Source: Taeniopygia guttata (taxonomy: Eukaryota; Chordata; Aves; Passeriformes; Estrildidae). Taken from it: a stretch of 64,000 nucleotides of DNA. Shown piece by piece: positions 23,822 through 32,483 of this stretch (positions are counted from its first letter, which is position 1; the number at the start of each line of letters is the position of its first letter). The stretch spans positions 70,419,001-70,483,000 of the forward strand of contig NC_133028.1 of NCBI RefSeq assembly GCF_048771995.1, read 5' to 3'. The notes under the pieces were generated by a model. That model was not told where the DNA came from. It saw only the letters and a program-made list of their open reading frames with translations, and ran no database searches. The translations under genes were made by a program, and so were the position numbers.

Positions 23822-26800
23822 AAATGAAATGTGGTGAAGAGAGAAATGTTGATAAATATTCTTTCAGCAACTCCAGGGGCATTTGGCATCCACTTCCATG
23901 AGCTGATGCATGTCTTAAGCTGGAGAAGAAAAGGATGAATACTTGGAGGTTGAACAAAAAACCAAGACTGCTGTCTCTTTGACCATTTCCACACCTGCAC
24001 TCTGTAAGGAGAGCCACTGGCACTGCACAGGAAGGATCCCCCTTGTCCAGGGTGAATCTCCCTCCCCAGTGAGTACTCCCACTGGAGTCAGCGGGATCAC
24101 CCGCAGAGGGACCAATCGCCAACACGAGTGACCGAGTTCTCCATCTGACCCCACCTTTGAAACAGCTGGCCTTCAATCGTTAATTGAGAAATTATCTGAA
24201 AAGCTCTGACAAAGTGGAAAGGACTCGGATACATAGAGATGGATGCGCAGTCAAGGTCATCTGTTCTCCTGGCTTGTCGCTGCCCATCCTGCAGCTCCCT
24301 CTCACGCCGGCTGGCAGTGGCAGGTCTCACCACAGCCCTTCCCAGCTGCCTGCAAGACATGCTTCCATCGGGACTTTGCTTCTTGCAGCAGGACCAACAA
24401 GGCCAGGCAGGTCTCTCTTCCCAAACCACTGATGCAGATTCTGGATAGCCAAGGAGGTGAGTAGGAGGGCAGACTGGGCTGCCTGAGCACAAGAAGAATG
24501 ACACCTTGGATGTGAGGTGTCAGTCATATTCAGTGTGGTCTTTGTCCCATCAGGTCCAGCCAGACTCCTCACAGGTGGCAGAGTTACCTTCTCTTCCCAC
24601 TCTGTATGCAGAAGAGAGGGCCAAGCTGTTAAAGTCTCTTTCCTACTGCAGGAGAGATACTTCTGAGAAGTTAACCCAATCGTGTCCTGTGGTCCCAAGG
24701 AAGCACAGCCTGGCCAGTATGTCCTGGTTCTAGTCCCAGCTGAGTCTTTGCTTTGGACTAACTCTCCAGCAAAAAGAACACAGTGTTTTATACTTGCAAC
24801 AAGTATCCACCACTGCTAACAACCAGGAAAATAACCCTGACTGCATTGCACATTCCCTTGCAGGAAAAAGCATGGATACTGTTATTCATACTTGTACTGT
24901 ACAACTGTTCCCAAAATGTCAGTCTTCTCTAATGACCCTAAAGAGACTGAAAATTAAACTGCAGTTCTGGGCAGGGAAGCGACTCTATTAAAAAAAGACA
25001 GACAGAGAGAGCCCATAGCTGTTCCGAGCAGCCTTCCAAGTTCTATATATTAACTAAGCTTATGCACCAAAGCCATGTTTTTAACTACTGTCAGCACTGC
25101 GGAGTCACTCCAGCAGCAATCGAGCAAGCTGTTCTGCCTCATGCCTCATCACCATTTCTCACACTTTGCATCAAAGCACCAACATTAGCAAATTCAGCTG
25201 CCCTTCAAACTCCTAGCTCCAGTCAGGAGATAGCATCTGCAGCCACTCAGCTCCTTTCGAGGCCGCTGAACAAAGTCCCAGCTCTCCAGGAGCACCCAGA
25301 GTAGCCCAGCCCGATGGCTCTCTAGGACACGTGGCCCTAGGACAGGCAAGGGACCTGCGAACAGCTCCACATCCCCACGCCGCTCTTGGATTGCCACTCC
25401 AAGCCCCTCCCGGCAGCATGGATCATCTGCAGGCTTTCAGGAGTCACTCCTGCCATTCAGCACGTCGCGGGAACCAGGTTTCAGCGGGGGAAGAGCACAC
25501 TTCACATGGTGGTAAGATCACTTCCCAGTGACACGGCACAGGCTGACACAACTGCAGCTCCAGCGCTGTGCCTTCTGCAGAGCACAAAGTTCTCATTCCA
25601 GCAGTCACTCCCATGGCAGAACAGAATTCTAACTCCTCACGGCTCGATGTGCATAGCACAGATAGGGAGTTCAGTCACTGCCTTGTTTCTCCCAGAGCAC
25701 TGGGTTGCTGTCATTCTGAGGTCACAGGGAAAGGAGGAGCAGAACAGAATTCTTCAGACTGGTCAAATCCAAGTGCCCTGCAGCCACTTGCGGGACATGC
25801 TGGTGAATTTTGGATGACTGATGAGACACAGCACACAGCGTGACTTGTAAAAGGAAATGGCAAGGAGGGTGCAACTGGAGAACGGAGGAAAATTCCAACA
25901 GATGCTTCTAAGTCTGGGAAACAATCTTCTGTGGACCTTGCTTTATGTTTGACAACTTAAAAAAATCATCACATTAGCTTAAATATGTGAAAGTAATAGA
26001 TGAAATGGTCAAATAATTTGATGACAAAAGGGAAAAATTAGGTAGGAAAGCAGGTGAGTGATTCCCTGCCCTCTCTTCTCTGCAGAGAGCTTTTAGTCCA
26101 AGTAATAGCTGAAAAAGAGCATTTCCAGGTCTCCCAGGCCCACACACACGGAGATGGGACTGGGGCATCTACTAGCATGAAAAGTGGACAAACACAAGAC
26201 CTTACAAAATAAGAGATTAAAAGCAATTGCAGGGCTTGTTATACTGTACTTGGCTCTTCACCAACTTCCAACACTTCCTAATACACGACCTCCTCCTCGG
26301 CACTTAAAAGTCTCCATGATTTAATGAAGCTAGACAGAAAATGAGGATAAGAGAGGGAAAATGACTTGTATATTTTCAGAAGATCATGGAATTCCAATTT
26401 TTGTAATCAAAACAACTGAGGAAGACCTATCCAAAGACAAACTAAGTAGCAAGGGGAAAACCCCAATCTGGCAGGCAGGCAACAGTATCCACAGTGCAGT
26501 GAGCTGAACAAGATGATAATTTCCTCCCCATTTCCTGGATATTTCTGGAGCATTTTTGGATGCAAGGCAAACCTTCATTTTTATATCACAATTCTCCAAC
26601 CACTGCTGCTTAGCAGGGATTGTGGCATTTAGCAACACAGGAAAAAAACATGATGCGCATGTGTTCATCTTGGCAGATGACAAAAAAACAAGCCAAAAGG
26701 AAGTGCAGTGAGATCATCCCAAATGTCAATACCCAGGCCTTGTCTGGGATTAAAGCAGAGCTTCATAAATCAGATTAAAAAGCCCACTAAAAGTTTGGAA

Positions 26801-28940
26801 GGACTTTTGGAAAAGGCCCACTTGATTTCAACATAGAAATCCTCATCAGAACCAAATGAGAACGTGTGTCTCTGGTCCTACTTACAGCAACATTCAAATA
26901 CCTGGAGATATCCATCAGCACCAGTGAGGCTTTACAGCAAAACCCACAGGATGACTTCACAGAAAGGCTGTTTTGACTTTTAAGTGCCTTAGAAACACCA
27001 TCCCCTTTGGTAAATCAAACTCCAACCAGATGAGAGGATCCTTGGACTTCCACAGGAACAGACTGGTTCTTTCTTTAGCAAACTCCCAAACCCACATACT
27101 TCTCCAAAATTGCCTTATGGAACAAAGTTGTCCACAATTCCTGGAGTTTCACTCTCAACATAAATATATCAAAGAGAAGCAAAACATCTCAGTCAAAAAA
27201 ATTGGTCTAGAAATGCCTTCTGTTGTGGCATGAATTCCAACTATGATAAAATTTTATAGGCAGACTGGAGTTAAAGAGACTTTTAAATATGAAAACCAAA
27301 AAACCCAAATCTGATGTGCCTAAAATTCAGGACTCCACAGAAGTGGAAGACTGTTTTTCCTCTACCAATTTCACTGGAAGCAGACTGTTGTGCTAGGAAA
27401 CACCACCCCTATGATTAAGAATCTTTCCAAAGCAAATATTTTCTCTCTTTCCCTGAAAATCCCTTAAATTCTCAAAAAAATTTCTTTATTGTCCTCATAC
27501 CACTTCCACTCTCAGAAAGTATCCAGAAAAAAAGCTATTTGTCAGTTACTTCCAGTTCTTTCAGTTCAAGACTCTATTATGCTGCACAATTGTCATGTGC
27601 ATCTGCTTAACGTGGAGGGAAAAGATGTTGCTAAATTGGCAGCAGAACAGTGGGCTGGGCAGGAGAGGTGCCTTCTCCATTGTGTGCACAGGGCGGCTCT
27701 GCTGACTGCAAGGGCTCACGCAGCAGAAAAAAACCCCAAATGCCATCCCTGCTCTTGCTCTTGGCAGCTGTTCTCTTATCACCAAAGAGAATTTATCGCA
27801 CCACTGACAGATGCTGAGATTCAGAAGCTGAAGCTGAAAGCCAAAGGGATTGATTCAAAAAACAAAAACATCCCTTGAAAAAAATTTTTTAAAAAACCCA
27901 AAAAACATATAGGAAGAGCCCTACCAAACCAAGTCACTTCAGTGCACACATCACATGGCATCTCTCCATGGGGAGGGGAAAGAGAGAGCCGAGCCCCCAC
28001 ACAGATGTCAGCAGGTCTGTCTGCAGCACTCCTGGAAGCTGCTCAGTGTTAAACCAAAGAGATGCAAGAAACCATGGAGAACCTGGCCACAAAATTCCTA
28101 CTGGGGACAGTGGGAGCAGAGAAGACTTTTCAGGGAAAAGGACCTTGAAATCAAGCTTTCTTGGTATTAAAGTCATTATCGAACACAAAATACTTGCATT
28201 CCTAGTGTTCTCTCATGAAGGGAATTGGTGGATCAGGGCTGTCTGGAATTTCTATTCTTGCACACACACACACACACTTTCTCTGTCAAAACCTCTTTCA
28301 CTCCTATGAGGCTACAAGTCTTAGTTTCTTATATGTGACTCCACTGTGTACCAACATCCAGGAATCCACTGCACAGCTGCTGTGGCTACTCCCAGGAACT
28401 GGAGACAGCAGTCCTGTGTTGTACATGACAAGGGGCTTTAATATCTCCCCTCCCGATGTCACACATGGCCTGGTGCACACGGACACTCCATGCACACCAA
28501 CAGCTCATGGCGTCTGTGGCCATAAAGCAGAGCCTGTATTTCATCCACAAGTTTTGCCAAATTGCTGCACACAGCATGCCAATATCTCCCTCCTGCTCCC
28601 TGTCCCCAGGGAAAACACAGTTGAGTTTATCACAGGCAAAGAAAGCCTGAGCTATCCACCAACACTGCTGTAGGCACAATGCAAAGGAAGACATGCAGCG
28701 CCTTCTGTCAACACTCCCAGGTGCACTTTCCTAACTAAGGCAGCCTGATATAAGGTTTAATTTCTGGACACTAATCTGTCTTTTCTGGAAAACTCAGAGC
28801 AAGCTGAATTCTCCCAGAGCAGCGGATTCCAGCAGTGGGGAAAGAAGTCCCAGAGTAACTCCCATTTCCTTGTAACGCGGAAAGCCCCCAAACAAAACTC
28901 AAGAGGAGACATTATGCCTGACACTTCAGAAGAAGGCCAG
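23822..28940. other. Intergenic, no gene recognised
   Basis: No supported gene. It includes a short CA microsatellite at 28261-28277. Open frames are short and unremarkable; the longest on the plus strand near 27489-27878 (129 codons) and 28215-28673 (152 codons) show no domain I know. Confidence 0.5.
28261..28277. repeat. (CA)8 microsatellite
   Basis: Eight uninterrupted CA units plus a final C. Confidence 0.9.
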
Positions 28941-29120
28941 ACTGGGAACGCCAGCATCACCCCGATGCGCACCGCTGGGGGTGTGCAAGGCCCGGCCCCG
29001 CCGGGCGCGCCCCGAACTCCACGGAATGAGGATGAGGAGGACAAGGCAGCCGACGGGAAGCAGGCCCAGGGCAGCGGCAGGACGGGCGGTAGCATGGAGC
29101 AAGGCTGACACCTGCAGGGA
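28941..29120. promoter_or_regulatory. Small CpG-rich patch, possible minor promoter
   Basis: CpGs cluster densely here, most at 28950-29090, in contrast with the CpG-poor flanks. A consensus plus-strand donor (CCGACG then GTAAGCG) follows at about 29356. Together these could be a noncoding first exon about 3 kb upstream of PAQR3, or an alternative PAQR3 first exon. There is no direct evidence of transcription. Confidence 0.25.
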
Positions 29121-29369
29121 GAGCTGGGCATGAGCGAGGCGGAAAAAACTGTTTCAATGCCTCAAAAATCAGCAGCGAAAATATTTCCACCCTTTCAGTT
29201 TTGAACTTGAACCACTTTGGGGTTTGCTCACATTCTGCCACCAACATTTGAGATATTTGTCTGGGATCATTGTTCTTCCCCCGGCTCCTCCCCGGAAAAC
29301 CAGAGCATACATGGAGCAGGGCACAAATAGATCCTGTGATCCCACACAGTCCGACGGTAAGCGCATTCA

Positions 29370-29850
29370 TCTTTCCTCACAATTAATCTTATCTGCCAGT
29401 AAAATTCGAGATCCAGTGCAGGAATTAGAGCAAGCTACTTACTTACCCAGGAAGGTCAATTTAGGTCAAAGCTACCTCACACAGATGGCTAATTGCAATC
29501 CCTTACACATACAACACAATTGTTCAATATACTCAAAATAAATAGTGTAAGTAATTAATTTAAAGCTGCCCTAATTGTTTCTCAATTTCCCCTATTAATT
29601 TAACCTATAACACTCCTCCTATGAAAACTTCAAAGCTCTAACTTAACAGCCAATTAAACCTTCTTTAGGAAAAAAAAGTGCTGTCAGCACGGATTTCTTC
29701 TGACTGAACCCCTTGAAGCACTTGGGAGTTCATTTAAATTGCACTGGGCTTAGAAGCAAAGCGCTTTTCGCAGGTACACTGTTCTCAGTAAGCTAATGAG
29801 ACAATGGGCAATTAAGATTAATTAAGGTTTTCAACTCGGTATCAACTTTC
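29370..29850. promoter_or_regulatory. Candidate conserved noncoding block (TAATTA-rich)
   Basis: The block has many homeodomain core words: CAATTAATC, TAATTGC, GTAATTAATTTAAAG, CTAATTG, TATTAATTTAA, GCTAATGAG and GGGCAATTAAGATTAATTAAGG. Their density is the highest in the window. No reading frame is convincing. I infer a developmental enhancer-like element; alignment to other birds and mammals would decide. Confidence 0.35.
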
Positions 29851-31040
29851 TGATCACCCTTTGGCTTGATGAAAGTGGTCGACGCTGGAGCAAACAAGAA
29901 ATCCCTGGGCGTGTGAGCGGGAGCTGGCGGGAGCAGACACAGTTTTCCCCCAGCTCACTGAGATCTGGGGCTCAGCTATGGCTGAGGGGCCCCCGCAGAG
30001 TGGCTTCTTTCCTAAATTAGTCTCACTAACCTCATTAGTAGAAAGCTTGGGAGAATGGAAAACCCTGAACCAGAGACGCAGTACGGAACAGGAAACAGAA
30101 ACTAAGTAAAACAGGAATAAACCATCCCGAGTCAGGCTCCAAACACATCCCAGGAAGTTGAAACACAAGCAAGTACCTTAAAGCTAAGCCTGCTCAATTA
30201 TTATTGTGAACAGGATTCCTCCGAGAAACTCCTGGGGTTACATGAGGGGAAAAAGGTACCCAGCACACAGAGCAGCTGAGCAGGAGGGAGGAGGCAGGTT
30301 TGGGGAAAAGAAAAACAGTGCTCTAAGGACACTAACAGGAGGAAATCTTAGTGAATGATTGATCAGCAGAAATATTCAAGAGCTGCTGCTGACCGAATCC
30401 ACCTTAATCTGGGAATGACACAGCACAGCTGGTTCTGTTGAATACCCAGCCTTCACTGTCAGTGCGGATTTTACCCTCTCATCATCCCCATCTTTTACTT
30501 CACATGACACATCTGTGCCATGGGACAACCCTGCACACCCCTCACACCATTTGGTTTAATGAATCCAACGCCCTTTGCAAGGGCCTTCCCAGCACAGAAC
30601 TGGCAGGGAGGGCCAGGTGAACCATGATTACCCTGTGGCACACTTGTCTGCAACTTGGAAACCACAAGTCTTATTATTATACCTAGGGAATTACTGCTAT
30701 CTATACCCTCTATACCCCCACTACTTTTTTCCTTTTTTTTTTTTTTTTTTTTTTTTATTAGCAAAAAAACCCCGCTAAAAGCAAACATTTGGAAGAGTTT
30801 TTCTCACTACTAAGACTTTTTTGTTACTTCAGAGAGTACACATTTTGGGAACCGCCCAAAAGGCTAGCAATCATGATCTCAAATTAACCAGACGTTGCTC
30901 TTGCACAGTGTAATTGCAAATCTCACAGGGAATGACAGCCCTCATGGTTGTTTTACCTGACAGGTGTGTTCCTGGCCTCTGTCACTGAGGTTTGCAGCCT
31001 ACCTGAGAGGAATGCCTGACTGGCCCAAAGGCATGTCACA
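29851..31040. other. Intergenic, no gene recognised
   Basis: Nothing beyond a T(24) tract at 30733-30756 was identified between the AT-rich block and the minisatellite. Confidence 0.5.
30733..30756. repeat. T(24) homopolymer
   Basis: Uninterrupted run of 24 T, the longest homopolymer in the window. It lies about 1.5 kb upstream of the PAQR3 start codon. Confidence 0.9.
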
Positions 31041-32065
31041 GTTGTCCGGAGCGCTGAAGGGTCCAGGGGGCCCCTGGCGGTCCCTGGTGGTTCAGAGGTT
31101 CTCAGGAGTACTGGAGGGCCTGAGGATTCTGAGGCACCCCAGGCCAAAGGTACCTTAGGGGATCCTGGAAGTCTGAGGGGTCCCAGAGGGACTGATGCGC
31201 CCCAGGGTGTCTCAGAGGGTCGTGAGGGTCTGAGAGCTCTGAAGGGCCCCAGGAGCCAGAGATGCCGTGGGGGGTCCCGGCAGGTCTGAGGGGGTCTGAG
31301 GCACCCGGGGGTCTGAGGTGTCTGAGGCACCTCAGGGGGTCCCGCAGGTCTGAGGGGGTCTGAGGCACCCGGGGGTCTGAGGAGTCCAAGGCACCTCAGG
31401 GGGTCCCACAGGTCTGAGGGCTCTGAGGGGCCCTGAAGGGTTCCGGGGGGTCTGAGGGATCCCGGGAGTCTGAGGCACCTCAGGGGGTCCTGCAGGTCTG
31501 AGGGCTCTGAAGTGCCCTGGGGTTTCTGAGGGATCTCGGGAGTCTGAGGCACCTCAGGGCGTCCCGCAGGTCTGAGGGCTCTGAGGGACCCTGAGGGATC
31601 TCGGGAGTCTGAGGCACCTCAGGGGGTCCTCTGAGGGCTCTGAGGGGCCCTGAAGGGTTCCAGGGGGTCTGAGGGATCCCGGGAGTCTGAGGCACCTCAG
31701 GGGGTCCCGCAGGTCTGAGGGCTCTGTGGGGCTCTGAGGGGTTCCGGGGTTTCTGAGGGATCCCAGGAGTCTGAGGCACCTCAGGGGGTCCTGCAGGTCT
31801 GAGGGCTCTGAGGGGCCCTGGGGGTCTGAGGGATCCCGGGAGTCTGAGGCACCTCAGGGCGTCCCGCAGGTCTGAGGGCTCTTGAGGCACCTCAAGGGTC
31901 TAAGGAGTCCAAGGTGCCCCCGTTGGGGGGTCCCGGAGGTCTGAGGGCTATGAGAGCTCGTAGGGGCCGAAGGGTTCCCGGGGGTTTGAGGGGTCCCAGG
32001 GATCTGAGGGCTTTGAGGCGTCCCGGGGACCTGAGGGCTCCGAGGCGCGCGAGGGCTGCGGAGCT
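31040..32065. repeat. Degenerate G-rich minisatellite, CTGAGG core
   Basis: About 1 kb is built of GTCTGAGG-type words arranged into longer units. The marker CAGGTCTGAGG begins at 31281, 31345, 31409, 31493, 31567, 31710, 31794 and 31867, giving steps of 64, 64, 84, 74, 143, 84 and 73 bp. The core (about 31280-31890) is more homogeneous than the two ends, as expected for an array that turns over by unequal exchange. The plus strand is G-rich with many runs of three or more G separated by short loops (for example around 31436-31466), a G-quadruplex-prone pattern. The array runs directly into the PAQR3 CpG island. Long C-rich open frames on the minus strand follow from the composition. Confidence 0.92.
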
Positions 32066-32137
32066 CTGAGGCGCTGAGGCGGCTCGGGGCGCCCCCTAGC
32101 GGCCGTTGCCGCCACAGGCCGGGGCGGAGCCGCGCGG

Positions 32138-32172
32138 TGACGCAATCGGCGCGCGCCGCGCGGTGACGCCAT
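32138..32172 (+). promoter_or_regulatory. Paired CRE/ATF-like sites in a 26-bp-spaced duplication
   Basis: The 15-bp word GCCGCGCGGTGACGC occurs at 32129-32143 and again at 32155-32169. The first copy continues as TGACGCAAT (32138-32146), which resembles a C/EBP-ATF composite. The second continues as TGACGCCATC (32164-32173), which joins a CRE half-site to a YY1-like GCCATC. Factor binding is inferred from motif resemblance only. Confidence 0.45.
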
Positions 32173-32190
32173 CGCGGCCGTTCCCGGCGC

Positions 32191-32250
32191 CGCTCCCGGT
32201 TCCCATCCCGATCCCGGCCCCGCTCCCGGTTCCCATCCCGATCCCGGCCC
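32191..32250 (+). repeat. Perfect 30-bp tandem duplication in the PAQR3 promoter/5' UTR
   Basis: Positions 32191-32220 and 32221-32250 are identical, base for base. Each copy contains two CCCGGTTCCC/CCCGATCCC-type words. Perfect identity suggests a recent duplication or a polymorphic two-copy VNTR, and it lies 49-108 bp upstream of the start codon. Confidence 0.95.
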
Positions 32251-32281
32251 CCGGCCCGTGAGGGCGGCTCGGGGCGGTCCG

Positions 32282-32419
32282 ATGCGGCGGCGGGCAGGAT
32301 GCACCAGAAGCTGCTGCGCAGCGCGCACTACATCGAGCTGGGCAGCTACCAGTACTGGCCGGTGCTGGTGCCCCGCGGCATCCGGCTGTACACGTACGAG
32401 CAGATCCCGGTGTTCCTGA
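32282..32419 (+). CDS. Upstream ORF overlapping the PAQR3 start
   Basis: An ATG at 32282 lies 17 nt before the PAQR3 start codon in a different frame. It opens 45 codons and stops with TGA at 32417-32419, inside coding exon 1. Its context is weak (C at -3, C at +4), while the PAQR3 ATG has A at -3, so most ribosomes would be expected to scan past. If the transcript starts upstream of 32282, this uORF could reduce PAQR3 translation. The peptide is Arg/Cys-rich and probably has no function of its own. Confidence 0.3.
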   Translation: MRRRAGCTRSCCAARTTSSWAATSTGRCWCPAASGCTRTSRSRCS

Positions 32420-32483
32420 AGGACAACCCCTACATCACGGATGGATACCGCGCCTACCTGCCCTCCCGCCTCTGCATCAAGAG
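32299..32483 (+). CDS. PAQR3: PAQR3 coding exon 1
   Basis: It encodes residues 1-61 plus two bases of Ser62: the cytosolic N-terminal region, which in the family carries the Raf-binding segment. The donor is AGAG then GTGAGC. The following intron is only 83 bp (32484-32566) and very GC-rich. Confidence 0.97.

Noticed and set aside
30953..31890. Long Pro/Leu-rich open frames on the minus strand across the minisatellite
   Set aside because: They follow from a C-rich repeat with few stops. Repeat steps (64, 84, 74, 143, 73 bp) are not multiples of three, so no unit protein frame is kept, which argues against a repeat protein.
31948..32328. 126-codon minus-strand frame over the PAQR3 promoter
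   Set aside because: It is composed of GC-rich promoter and repeat sequence, with no domain and Arg/Pro/Gly/Ala bias typical of chance frames in CpG islands.
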